Below are positions 9,508-17,575 of a DNA stretch of 64,000 nt, piece after piece. The DNA is from Flavobacterium azizsancarii (lineage in GTDB: Bacteria; Bacteroidota; Bacteroidia; Flavobacteriales; Flavobacteriaceae): assembly GCF_027980145.1 (NCBI RefSeq), contig NZ_JAMZNK010000032.1:1-64000 (forward strand), written 5' to 3'. Every line of letters starts with the position of its first letter. Within the stretch, counting starts at the first letter, position 1. A program made the translations under genes and the position numbers. The notes beneath the pieces were generated by a model. That model saw only the letters and a list, made by a program, of their open reading frames with translations, searched no databases and was not told where the DNA came from.

Positions 9508-10788
9508 ATGAACAATACCACCACAATTAGAAAAGTTGCCATCGTTGGCTATAATCGGATTCCGTTTGCGAGAGCCAATACCGCATATGCCGAAGTTGGA
9601 AATACAGAAATGATGACTGCTGCCTTAAACGGCCTGATAAACAAATACAATCTAACAGGAAAATTATTAGGCGAAGTTGCCGGAGGAGCTGTAATCAAAC
9701 ATACTTATGACAGTAATTTGATTAGGGAATGTGTTATGAAAACGTCTCTTGATCCGGCAACTCCTGCGTGTGATTTGCAACAAGCTTGTGACACCGGAAT
9801 AGAAAGCGCTATATATATTGCCAATAAAATTGCTCTTGGACAAATAGAATCCGGAATTGCCGGCGGTGTCGATTCAATAAGTGATATGCCAATTGCCGTG
9901 AGCGAAAAACTGAGAAAGATTTTGCTCAATGCCAGAAAAGCAAAATCATTGGGCGAGAAAATAAAACTATTTCTAAAATTACGTCCAAAAGATCTGACGC
10001 CTTTAGTTCCGCGTAACGAAGAATCCCAAACCGGACTTTCGATGGGAGGACATACAGAAATTACGGCAAAACATTATAAAATCTCTCGCGAAGATCAGGA
10101 TAACTTAGCGCTAAAAAGTCATTTGAACATGGCAAAAGCTTATGATGAAGGTTTTTTTGATGATATGATTACTCCTTTTAACGGACTTGACAAAGATAAT
10201 AATCTTAGAAAAGACAGCACTCTTGAAAAATTAGCTAAATTAAATCCTGCCTTCGACAAAACAAACGGCACACTTACCGCCGGAAATTCAACGCCACTTA
10301 CAGATGGTGCCTCATGTATACTTTTGGCAAGCGAAGAATGGGCAAAAGAAAATAATCTCCCTGTTTTGGCTTATATTACTTTTGCCGAAGTTGCAGCTAT
10401 AGAATACGTCAAAAATCAGCAAAACCTCTTGTTAGCGCCACTATTTGCTGCAAGCAGAATGCTCGATAAAGCAGGATTGACTTTGCAGGATTTTGATTAT
10501 TATGAAATTCACGAAGCTTTTGCCGCTCAGGTTTTAGCCACCTTAAAAATTTGGGAAAGTCCGGAATTAAGCACACAATTGGGCTTAAAGAAAGCCTTAG
10601 GGGCAATTGACAGGGAAAAATTAAACGTAAAAGGAAGCAGTTTAGCCGCAGCACATCCATTTGCCGCTACCGGAGGAAGAATAATTGGTGTTATGGCAAA
10701 ATTATTAAACCAAAAAGGCTCAGGAAGAGGATTTATATCCATTTGCGCTGCCGGTGGACAAGGAATTACAATGATTATTGAGAAATAA
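9508..10788 (+). CDS. Acetyl-CoA C-acyltransferase (FadI-like thiolase)
   Basis: A 426-residue thiolase that cleaves 3-ketoacyl-CoA with CoA, or condenses acyl-CoAs. The nucleophilic cysteine is in LQQACDTG near residue 94. Also present are HEAFAAQ with the histidine near 335, AHPFAATGGR near 385-394, and the second cysteine in CAAGGQG near 413. The long insertion at about 145-175 (KLFLKLRPKDLTPLVPR) matches the FadI/trifunctional-beta branch rather than AtoB. No FadJ partner is adjacent, so it is a stand-alone copy. The start follows a TATCTTTA sequence near 9471. The region after its stop is full of repeats. Confidence 0.9.
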   Translation: MNNTTTIRKVAIVGYNRIPFARANTAYAEVGNTEMMTAALNGLINKYNLTGKLLGEVAGGAVIKHTYDSNLIRECVMKTSLDPATPACDLQQACDTGIESAIYIANKIALGQIESGIAGGVDSISDMPIAVSEKLRKILLNARKAKSLGEKIKLFLKLRPKDLTPLVPRNEESQTGLSMGGHTEITAKHYKISREDQDNLALKSHLNMAKAYDEGFFDDMITPFNGLDKDNNLRKDSTLEKLAKLNPAFDKTNGTLTAGNSTPLTDGASCILLASEEWAKENNLPVLAYITFAEVAAIEYVKNQQNLLLAPLFAASRMLDKAGLTLQDFDYYEIHEAFAAQVLATLKIWESPELSTQLGLKKALGAIDREKLNVKGSSLAAAHPFAATGGRIIGVMAKLLNQKGSGRGFISICAAGGQGITMIIEK

Positions 10789-11247
10789 TAATTAAACGCA
10801 ATTCTTAACTACATCAAACCAAATAGGTTTATTATGCGCAACTATCTTTGTCAAAATTTAAAAACTTTGACAAAGATTCAACGATCAAAATTCTCGTTTT
10901 AAGACAAACTAGACAGGTTTCAAAACCTTTCGGGTTTACTAATCTGATGTAATTTATATTAAGTCCCGGCGGGACGATATAATTATAGAAAATTAAAAAT
11001 TCATACAATAGAACCCAACGGGGTGGTATATTAAGTTGTCAATAAAAATGGCTATATCGCTCCTCTGGAGCTTTATTTCAATAACCTGTTCTCAATATCT
11101 ATAAATATGTCGCTCCTATGGAGCTGGCTATAAATGTTTATCTTATTTTAAATCTTAAGATATTTTACGACAAACGCGACAGGTTTCAAAAACCTGTCGC
11201 GTTTACTAAATACGAAAATGTCCAACTATCGTACTTTTATTTTCAAT
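10789..11247. repeat. Intergenic repeat cluster
   Basis: A gene-free stretch of 459 bases. It holds a partial ACAGGTTTCAAAACCT unit near 10911, a CCCGGCGGGACGATAT unit near 10965 and a CCCAACGGGGTGG sequence near 11015. Two copies of a small hairpin follow, GCTCC-N3-GGAGC, near 11058 and 11114, each preceded by TCGCTCCT. At 11172-11204 there is a perfect 15-bp stem, listed separately. These look like the dispersed palindromic elements common between Flavobacteriaceae genes; the family assignment is from memory. Confidence 0.6.
11172..11204. terminator. Repeat-derived terminator hairpin
   Basis: AAACGCGACAGGTTT (11172-11186) and its exact complement (11190-11204) form a 15-bp stem with a 3-base loop, just after the end of the minus-strand azoreductase gene. 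It belongs to the ACAGGTTT/AAACCTGT hairpin family found at several other places in this window. Confidence 0.7.
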
Positions 11248-11859
11248 TTAAAAAGTGAATTCTTCTACGGCAGCCAAAGCATTTGGCAAGGCGCTTTCTG
11301 CAAAATCAGGAATTGCAGTCCCTTCTACCCTAAAAGTCGTTACATCAGTAATTCCTAAAAAACTTAAAACTACACGCAAATACGGTTCCGCAAAATCATA
11401 ACTTTTATAGGGACCGTCAGAAAATACAGCACCGGACGCAACAGACAAGAATACTTTTTTACCCGTTATCAATCCTTTTGGTCCACTCTCACCATAACTA
11501 AAAGTCTTTCCTGGCCTTGCCACCTGATCAATCCATCCTTTTAATAATGCCGGAATTCCAAAATTGTATATAGGAACTCCGATAACGATAATATCAGCTT
11601 CCAATAAATCGTTTATAGCTTCATCAGAAAGTTTAACAAAATCTACCTGAGCTTCTGTATACGCTTCTTCAGGAGTATAAAATGCATTAAGCTGCAATTC
11701 GTTTAAATAAGGTAAAGGTGTTTTAGAAAGATCAAAAGTTTGTACGTTACTTCCCGGATATTCTCTTGACAATTTTTCCAGAACTGCATTGGATAATTGG
11801 TTACTAAATGAAGCATCTCCTTTGATGCTTGTTACTATATTCAGAATCTTTTTGCTCAT
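11248..11859 (-). CDS. azoR: FMN-dependent NADH-azoreductase
   Basis: A 203-residue flavodoxin-fold enzyme of the AzoR/AcpD family, which reduces quinones and azo compounds with NAD(P)H and protects against quinone and thiol stress. The N-terminal phosphate loop is SIKGDASFSNQLSNAV near residues 12-27. The FMN region is VPIYNFGIPALLKGWIDQV near 95-113, followed by GKTFSYGESGPKGL near 117-130. The length is typical. Its -7 box reads TAAGTTTG on the minus strand (11892-11885). A perfect palindrome at 11918-11955 sits where the -33 element would be, between this gene and the divergent HxlR regulator, so HxlR repression is the obvious model. Confidence 0.9.
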   Translation of the reverse strand: MSKKILNIVTSIKGDASFSNQLSNAVLEKLSREYPGSNVQTFDLSKTPLPYLNELQLNAFYTPEEAYTEAQVDFVKLSDEAINDLLEADIIVIGVPIYNFGIPALLKGWIDQVARPGKTFSYGESGPKGLITGKKVFLSVASGAVFSDGPYKSYDFAEPYLRVVLSFLGITDVTTFRVEGTAIPDFAESALPNALAAVEEFTF

Positions 11860-11917
11860 TTTATTACTATTTTGTTTTATGATACAAACTTATCTACATT
11901 TGCTATCTCTTTTATAG

Positions 11918-11955
11918 TACTATCCTCAAGGATAGCGCTATCCTTGAGGATAGTA
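11918..11955. promoter_or_regulatory. Perfect 38-bp palindrome, probable HxlR operator
   Basis: The whole segment is its own reverse complement. It is built of two 16-bp palindromes, CTATCCT-CA-AGGATAG (11920-11935) and CTATCCT-TG-AGGATAG (11938-11953), spaced by CG. Two adjacent dyads on nearly the same face of the helix suit two winged-helix dimers. Its place between azoR and hxlR makes the HxlR protein the likely ligand. Confidence 0.8.
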
Positions 11956-12035
11956 TTAGACAAAATGACATTTAAATAAGAGGTTTACACAGATTTTTAA
12001 ATCAATCTGCGTGAAATCAATTTCAACATCAACTT

Positions 12036-12410
12036 ATGGAAACAAAGAACCAATTCACAAAAAAAGTACGCTGTGGCGAACCAGAGGAATGTCTGGCAGC
12101 ATTACTGCCTGTAAGGGATGCTCTGGAAGTTTTAAGCGGCAGATGGAAGCTGCCAATTTTGATTGCATTATCAAACAGGCCAAAACGATTTAAGGAAATT
12201 TCTAAAGATGTAAACGGAATTACTGATAAAATGCTTTCAAAAGAACTTAAAGATCTTGAGGTAAATAAACTGGTTACCAGAACTGTTTATGACACGTTTC
12301 CGCCAACTGTTGAATATGCAAGAACAGAACACAGCCACACTTTATACAATGTTATCGGAGCATTAAATGAATGGGGAACTTTGCACAGAAAAGAAATCAT
12401 TGGGCATTAG
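12036..12410 (+). CDS. HxlR-family redox-type regulator
   Basis: A 124-residue winged-helix regulator. The core DALEVLSGRWKLPILIAL near residues 35-52 and the GITDKMLSKELKDLE recognition helix near 67-81 are characteristic of HxlR. Two cysteines, C13 and C19, lie in the N-terminal arm. YodB and related HxlR proteins of Bacillus sense quinones and diamide through an N-terminal cysteine and repress an azoreductase. Here too an azoreductase is the divergent neighbour, so a similar job is inferred. Self-repression through the shared palindrome is likely. A longer alternative start does not fit the family. Confidence 0.9.
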   Translation: METKNQFTKKVRCGEPEECLAALLPVRDALEVLSGRWKLPILIALSNRPKRFKEISKDVNGITDKMLSKELKDLEVNKLVTRTVYDTFPPTVEYARTEHSHTLYNVIGALNEWGTLHRKEIIGH

Positions 12411-12705
12411 ATAATTATGTTCAAATTAAAATCCTGGTTTTTATCCTGAAGGTTTGGGACAGTTGGATTTAATTTTTAACGATAGAGAACCACGGAGTTC
12501 GAAATCTATATTCGCTATTATGAAGCCCAGGTTTAAGAAATGATGATTTTGCAGCAACCTGCTTCCTCTTTCAATTTTAAATGCATCTATTTGTTAACTT
12601 TTTTTTCATTTATCCTTGAATTTAAAGACATTCACTCTGATTTAATTCATTTTTTTGTAGTAAATTACAGCTTCTTAAGATAAGTTTCATTTTAAACAAA
12701 CAAAA
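12411..12705. other. Gene-free leader before sdhA
   Basis: 295 bases with no supported gene. In particular, no cytochrome b subunit (sdhC) is encoded here, where it would be expected. A TTG near 12655 followed by TAAATTAC at 12660-12667 is too closely spaced to be a standard promoter. Confidence 0.5.
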
Positions 12706-14616
12706 ATGACAGACTCAAAAATACCTGAAGGCCCGCTTGCAGAAAAATGGAATAATTATAAGGCAAAAGCTAAACTTGTAAATCCTGCCAACAGAAAAAA
12801 ACTGAACATTATAGTTGTAGGAACTGGTCTTGCAGGAGCTTCTTGTGCCGCATCATTGGCTGAACAAGGCTATAATATTCAGTCATTTTGTTTTCAGGAT
12901 TCTGCAAGAAGAGCACATTCTGTAGCTGCACAAGGTGGAGTCAATGCTGCAAAAAACTACAAAAATGATGGTGACAGCACGTACAGAATGTTTTATGATA
13001 CTATAAAAGGCGGCGATTTCAGATCTCGTGAAGCAAATGTTTACCGTCTGGCGGAATGCTCTGCCGCTTTAATCGATCATGCTGTTGCTCAGGGTGTTCC
13101 TTTTGCCAGGGAATATGCCGGATATCTTAATAACAGGTCGTTTGGTGGTGTTCAGGTTTCAAGAACGTTCTACGCACGTGGACAAACCGGACAACAACTT
13201 TTACTGGGTGCTTATCAAGGTTTATTGCGTCAGGTTTCTTTAGGAAAAGTGACTATGCATACACGTCACGAAATGCTGGAATTGGTAGTTATAGACGGGA
13301 AAGCGAAAGGTATTATTGCCCGAAATCTTGAAACCGGAGAACTCGAACGTCATATTGCAGATGCTGTGGTTTTAGCTTCAGGAGGTTACGGAAAAGTATA
13401 TTATCTTTCTACACTTGCCATGGGCTGTAATAGTTCAGCAATTTGGCGGGCACATAAAAAAGGCGCTTATATGGCAGGTGTAAGCTGGATTCAGTTTCAC
13501 CCTACTTCGCTTCCGCAACATGGAGAAAATCAATCAAAACTTACCTTAATGTCAGAATCGCTTCGTAACGACGGGCGAATTTGGGTGCCAAAAGCCGCCG
13601 CAGACGACAGAAACCCAAATACAATTCCTGAAGAAGAAAGAGATTATTATTTAGAACGTAAATATCCTTCTTTTGGCAATCTGGCTCCACGCGATATTTC
13701 GTCAAGAGCGGCAAAAGAACAAATTGATGCCGGACATGGCGTTGGACCAATGAAAAATGCTATTTATCTTGATTTTTCGGATGCCATTAAAACCCAGGGA
13801 AAAGATAATATTGAAGCTAAATACAGTAATCTTTTTGCGATGTACGAAAAAATTACAGGGATCAATGCTTACAAAGAACCCATGTTAATATCTCCATCGG
13901 CACATTTTACAATGGGCGGACTTTGGGTAGATTATGAATTAATGACTACAATTCCGGGTTTATTTGCTTTGGGAGAAGCAAACTTTGCTGATCATGGCGC
14001 AAATCGACTGGGTGCCAACTCATTGCTTCAGGCTTGTGTAGATGGCTATTTTATTGCTCCTTACACGATTCCGAATTATCTGGCAGGAGAATTAAATGCT
14101 CCTAAAAATACAATTGCCCATCCTGCTTTTGATGAAGCCGAAAAAGCTGTAAGAGCACAATTAGATAAATTCCTGAACAGTAAAGGAACACTTTCAACAG
14201 ATCACTTTCATAAAAAAATAGGACGATTGCTTTATGAAAAATGTGGACTTTCGAGAAGTAAGGAAAAACTCGAAGAAGCGTTAGATGAAATCAAACTTCT
14301 AAAAACTTCTTTTGAAAAAGACTTGCTCATAACAGGAGATGATACTTTAAACAGTGAACTTGAAAAAGCCGGACGCATTGCTGATTATATCGAATTGGCT
14401 GCACTAATGTGCCATGACGCTCTGCAAAGAGAAGAATCCTGTGGTGCCCATTTTAGAGAAGAATATCAAACTCCGGATGGTGAGGCTGTTCGAAATGATG
14501 CTGATTTTTGTTACGTATCGGCTTGGGAATGGAAAGGCGCTGCACAAAAACCTGAATTACACAAAGAACCGCTCGTATTCGAATCGGTTGAACTGGCAGT
14601 TAGAAGTTACAAATAA
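12706..14616 (+). CDS. sdhA: Succinate dehydrogenase/fumarate reductase flavoprotein
   Basis: A 636-residue FAD subunit that interconverts succinate and fumarate. The dinucleotide fold is IIVVGTGLAGASCAASLAEQ near residues 35-54. RRAHSVAAQGGVNAA near 68-82 carries the histidine that binds FAD covalently. QFHPTSLP near 265-272 and the catalytic arginine in RDISSRAAKEQ near 328-338 are present. ALGEANFADHGANRLGANSL near 424-443 binds FAD. All key residues are intact and the length is close to the Bacteroidota norm. It is followed by sdhB after 16 bases. No membrane subunit is encoded on either side, so how electrons reach the quinone pool is open; the protein may be a second, specialised copy. 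Confidence 0.9.
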   Translation: MTDSKIPEGPLAEKWNNYKAKAKLVNPANRKKLNIIVVGTGLAGASCAASLAEQGYNIQSFCFQDSARRAHSVAAQGGVNAAKNYKNDGDSTYRMFYDTIKGGDFRSREANVYRLAECSAALIDHAVAQGVPFAREYAGYLNNRSFGGVQVSRTFYARGQTGQQLLLGAYQGLLRQVSLGKVTMHTRHEMLELVVIDGKAKGIIARNLETGELERHIADAVVLASGGYGKVYYLSTLAMGCNSSAIWRAHKKGAYMAGVSWIQFHPTSLPQHGENQSKLTLMSESLRNDGRIWVPKAAADDRNPNTIPEEERDYYLERKYPSFGNLAPRDISSRAAKEQIDAGHGVGPMKNAIYLDFSDAIKTQGKDNIEAKYSNLFAMYEKITGINAYKEPMLISPSAHFTMGGLWVDYELMTTIPGLFALGEANFADHGANRLGANSLLQACVDGYFIAPYTIPNYLAGELNAPKNTIAHPAFDEAEKAVRAQLDKFLNSKGTLSTDHFHKKIGRLLYEKCGLSRSKEKLEEALDEIKLLKTSFEKDLLITGDDTLNSELEKAGRIADYIELAALMCHDALQREESCGAHFREEYQTPDGEAVRNDADFCYVSAWEWKGAAQKPELHKEPLVFESVELAVRSYK

Positions 14617-14632
14617 TCAAAAGCTTAAGAAT

Positions 14633-15379
14633 ATGAAACTATATCTTAAAATATGGCGACAACTCAATACTTCTTCTAAAGGAGAAATGGTAAACTACGA
14701 AATTGACGGGGTTTCTGAACATATGTCTTTTCTGGAAATGCTCGATCTTTTGAACGAATCGCTCATTCAGAAAAAAGAACGTGTCATTGAATTTGATCAT
14801 GATTGCAGAGAAGGTATTTGCGGACAATGTGGCGTTATGATTGACGGAAGAGCTCACGGACCATTAAAGAACACAACAACATGCCAGCTTCATATGCGGA
14901 GTTTTAAAGATGGAGATACTATTTATATTGAACCCTTTCGTGCAAAAGCATTTCCTATTTTAAGAGATTTAAAAATTGATCGTTCTGCTTTTGATTCTAT
15001 TATTGAATCCGGAGGTTTTATTGGCGCTTCAACTGGTCAGGCACCGGAAGCAAATAGTATTCCTATCTCTTACGAAACTGCTGAAGCTTCTTTTGATGCT
15101 GCGGCTTGTATTGGTTGTGGTGCTTGCGTGGCAACTTGTAAAAATGCCAGTGCTGCCTTGTTTGTTGGTGCTAAAATAACACACTTGGCTTTACTTCCGC
15201 AAGGAAAAATAGAAGCATCAAAACGGGTTTTAACAATGGTTCAGCAAATGGATGCTGAAGGTTTTGGAAATTGTTCTGATACAAGGGCATGCGAAATCGA
15301 ATGTCCGCAAGGAATTTCTATCCTTTCGATCGCCAAAATGAATGCGGAATATACTAAGGCTTTGATTTTTAGAAAGTGA
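14633..15379 (+). CDS. sdhB: Succinate dehydrogenase/fumarate reductase iron-sulfur subunit
   Basis: A 248-residue subunit that wires FAD to the quinone site. The [2Fe-2S] domain has DCREGICGQCG and a later CQLHM near residues 60-90. The C-terminal domain has CIGCGACVATC near 159-169 for [4Fe-4S], and CSDTRACEIECPQG near 215-228 for the other clusters. The reading frame is open upstream to 14414, but the family begins MKLYLKIWRQ, so the ATG at 14633, 16 bases after sdhA, is the start. No gene for a cytochrome b anchor follows; the next gene is convergent. Confidence 0.9.
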   Translation: MKLYLKIWRQLNTSSKGEMVNYEIDGVSEHMSFLEMLDLLNESLIQKKERVIEFDHDCREGICGQCGVMIDGRAHGPLKNTTTCQLHMRSFKDGDTIYIEPFRAKAFPILRDLKIDRSAFDSIIESGGFIGASTGQAPEANSIPISYETAEASFDAAACIGCGACVATCKNASAALFVGAKITHLALLPQGKIEASKRVLTMVQQMDAEGFGNCSDTRACEIECPQGISILSIAKMNAEYTKALIFRK

Positions 15380-15435
15380 TTTGTACTTAAAAAAAAGAAT
15401 CTAGCAAAGTCGAAAAGTCGCAAAGTTTTGAATAG

Positions 15436-15512
15436 ACTCCAGCTTTAGCTGGAGTTTAATAAAGGTCATTGGAAAGGCTTTAGCCAAATGTCGTTTTTTG
15501 GCTAAAGCCTTT
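15436..15512. terminator. Double hairpin between convergent genes
   Basis: A small hairpin ACTCCAGCT/AGCTGGAGT (15436-15455) is followed by a perfect 16-bp stem, AAAGGCTTTAGCCAAA with its complement (15473-15488 and 15497-15512), ending in T-runs on both strands. It should stop transcription from sdhB and from the S41 protease gene. The sequences look like dispersed repeat units. Confidence 0.8.
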
Positions 15513-15553
15513 TTCTATAATTATTATAATTACTAGTCAATAGACACTAATCG

Positions 15554-16879
15554 CTACTCTTTTTTATAGAACTTATCCTGCCCAACCTGATAAATTCTTT
15601 TAAACCCTGTTACTACACCATTTTCAGAAACAATTTGTATACGGAAATCATCTATTCCATCCAGCAGAAATAAATCCTGATCCAAAGGAATCAGTAATAA
15701 AGTTGCTATATTATTCCATTTGTAATACAAATTGTTGTTTTCAAATTTCAGTTCGACTTTCCCATACTTTCCTTGGTAAGATTTTAAAATTTCATCAGTA
15801 ACACTTGCCTTTTTTTGTCTGTTTTTAATGATAGGAATATACCAATCGAGATTGTTTTCTAAATCTTTGCTTTTTGATGAAAGCTTTTGCAAAGCCAGTA
15901 TATGAGATGTATTTATAGCTTCTTCGCTTTTGCACAAAACATCGGGCATCACGCCTTTTCCTTCAAAATCTGTATTTGTAATAGGGTCGTTGACTTCTCC
16001 AAAAGGGATATTTACAAAAAAACCATTTGGTAATACCTTTCTATCAATTGGATGCGCACCTCCAGCCGTTCTTTCACCAACTATAGTAACACGTTTTAAA
16101 TTTTGAAGCGAGTAACTCATCCATTCAGCAGCAGAAAAAGTAGTGTTGCTTGTCAAAATATAAATATCAACATCCTCCATACGTTTTCCTGGTACAGACG
16201 GTAATAACCACATTTCTCTTTCGACTTTTTTTCTGTTTTTTTCGGTATAATAATATTTATAAAGAGGTAACTCTTTCCCTGAATAAAAATAACTGCTTAA
16301 AAACTGTCCCATCTCCATAGCCCCTCCATTATTTTGGCGTAAATCGATAATTAGCGCATCTGTACTGCTTAAAAATTGCATCGCCGATGCTGCAGTTTCA
16401 CTTGCTATTGCAGGATCTTCAAAATAATCGAACTTTAGATAGCCTATATTTCCTTCTAAAATTCGTGTTTGTTGAAAACCGAAATTTTTCTTTTTAGCTT
16501 CTGCTAATTCCTCGGCCTTAATTTTTTTCTGTACCTCTTTATTCTCTTTTCTTAGATGATTTTCCGTCCATTCCGGATCATACACAACTCCAAAATGTAA
16601 ATCTTTGCTAGCCTCTATAAGATCTGAGCTTAGTTTACCCGCAAATTCATTTAGTTTTACAATATCTCTGTAAACACCTTTTTTATATTTCTCATTCAGT
16701 TTCTTTTTAATCTCTCCAACTGCATTTGGTCGTATATAAAACTCCTCAAGTTGTTTGGTCAGCGAATCGATAATTTGTTTTTTACTTAATTCAGTAAGAT
16801 TATGTTCTTCTTTTATATCATTTTGTGCAACCGAAATCATTGATATTGACAGCAATAGTAAAGTTAAAAGGTGTTTCAT
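15554..16879 (-). CDS. S41 family C-terminal-processing-like peptidase
   Basis: A 441-residue exported serine peptidase of family S41, of the PDZ-lacking, IRBP-like kind. A signal peptide (MKHLLTLLLLSISMISVAQ) is followed by an N-terminal helical domain (about 30-115) and the protease core. The core has ALIIDLRQNNGGAMEMGQF near 183-201, the catalytic serine in TTFSAAEW near 245, VGERTAGGAHP near 266-276 and GKGVMPDV near 308-315. About 100 further residues have no clear assignment. Its start lies 2 bases after the stop of the MarR gene, so the two are one operon and the protease is likely under MarR control. The substrate is unknown. Confidence 0.85.
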   Translation of the reverse strand: MKHLLTLLLLSISMISVAQNDIKEEHNLTELSKKQIIDSLTKQLEEFYIRPNAVGEIKKKLNEKYKKGVYRDIVKLNEFAGKLSSDLIEASKDLHFGVVYDPEWTENHLRKENKEVQKKIKAEELAEAKKKNFGFQQTRILEGNIGYLKFDYFEDPAIASETAASAMQFLSSTDALIIDLRQNNGGAMEMGQFLSSYFYSGKELPLYKYYYTEKNRKKVEREMWLLPSVPGKRMEDVDIYILTSNTTFSAAEWMSYSLQNLKRVTIVGERTAGGAHPIDRKVLPNGFFVNIPFGEVNDPITNTDFEGKGVMPDVLCKSEEAINTSHILALQKLSSKSKDLENNLDWYIPIIKNRQKKASVTDEILKSYQGKYGKVELKFENNNLYYKWNNIATLLLIPLDQDLFLLDGIDDFRIQIVSENGVVTGFKRIYQVGQDKFYKKE

Positions 16880-16881
16880 AT

Positions 16882-17322
16882 TTACGAAGTTTTACAGTTT
16901 GAAATTATTTTGTGGAGGATTTTGTCCAGTAATTCGATTTCATCAAGCGATAATCCGTTAAGAGCTGTTTTGCGGTTAAGTTTAAAAACAGGTGCCAATA
17001 AGACAATTGTTTTTTTACCTTTTTCAGTTATGATCAGTTTAGATTTCCTTTTATCTAATTCATCCGTTTCTCTGGTCAAGTAATCTTTTTTAACCATTAA
17101 CTCAATTATCCTTGTAACCGATGCATTATCCTTAAATATTAATTTTGCAATATCTATCTGAGAAATCGTCGTATTATCATTTAGAATAATAAGTACTAAA
17201 CATTGATCAACTGTAATGTCATCTGCGATCTTCTGTATATTCCTTTGGCAAATTTTCCGATATTCTTTAATGGTCTGTTCTATGGTATATAAAACTGTTC
17301 CTGTTGGGGTTTTCTGAATCAT
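16882..17322 (-). CDS. MarR-family regulator
   Basis: A 146-residue winged-helix repressor. The helix-turn-helix DIAKLIFKDNASVTRIIELM lies near residues 58-77, and the wing DYLTRETDELDKRKSKLIIT near 81-100 has the DxRxxxxxLT-like pattern of the family. The gene precedes the S41 peptidase with a 2-base gap. Its own promoter is overlaid by two palindromes at 17346-17389, which points to self-repression of the two-gene operon. The inducing signal is not evident. Confidence 0.88.
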   Translation of the reverse strand: MIQKTPTGTVLYTIEQTIKEYRKICQRNIQKIADDITVDQCLVLIILNDNTTISQIDIAKLIFKDNASVTRIIELMVKKDYLTRETDELDKRKSKLIITEKGKKTIVLLAPVFKLNRKTALNGLSLDEIELLDKILHKIISNCKTS

Positions 17323-17345
17323 ATTAAACTCTTTATCTTTAAATG

Positions 17346-17389
17346 TATTTGATATGTCAAATATAATTATTTATTTGATATATCAAGTA
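17346..17389 (-). promoter_or_regulatory. MarR operon promoter with two operator palindromes
   Basis: On the minus strand, TTG (17386-17384), 18 bases, then TATATTTG (17365-17358) is an exact Bacteroidota promoter. One palindrome, TATTTGA-TATG-TCAAATA (17346-17363), covers the -7 box. The other, TATTTGA-TATA-TCAAGTA (17372-17389, one mismatch), covers the -33 box. Their centres are 26 bases apart. Confidence 0.8.
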
Positions 17390-17428
17390 TATTTAAATTA
17401 ATTATATAAAATTAGCGCATACAAATAA

Positions 17429-17457
17429 ACCCGACAGGTTTTAAAAACTTGTCGGGT
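17429..17457. terminator. Repeat-type hairpin after the dapB-like gene
   Basis: ACCCGACAGGTTT (17429-17441) pairs with AAACTTGTCGGGT (17445-17457), with one mismatch, followed on the plus strand by a T-run. It belongs to the ACAGGTTT hairpin family. A second imperfect inverted repeat, GCAAAGACGCTAAGG/CCTTAGCGTCTTCG, lies near 17500-17555. Together they end the dapB-like transcript. Confidence 0.6.
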
Positions 17458-17575
17458 ATTGTTTTTTTGTTATTTCAACGAGAATTTCGCGCAAAATCGC
17501 AAAGACGCTAAGGTTAAAAACTTAAAAAAGAAAAACTTTGTGCCTTAGCGTCTTCGTGGTAAACCACAAAGTAAG

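Noticed and set aside
14414..14632. N-terminal extension of the iron-sulfur subunit
   Set aside because: The extra 73 codons overlap sdhA in another frame and have no family similarity; MKLYLKIWRQ at 14633 is the standard start.
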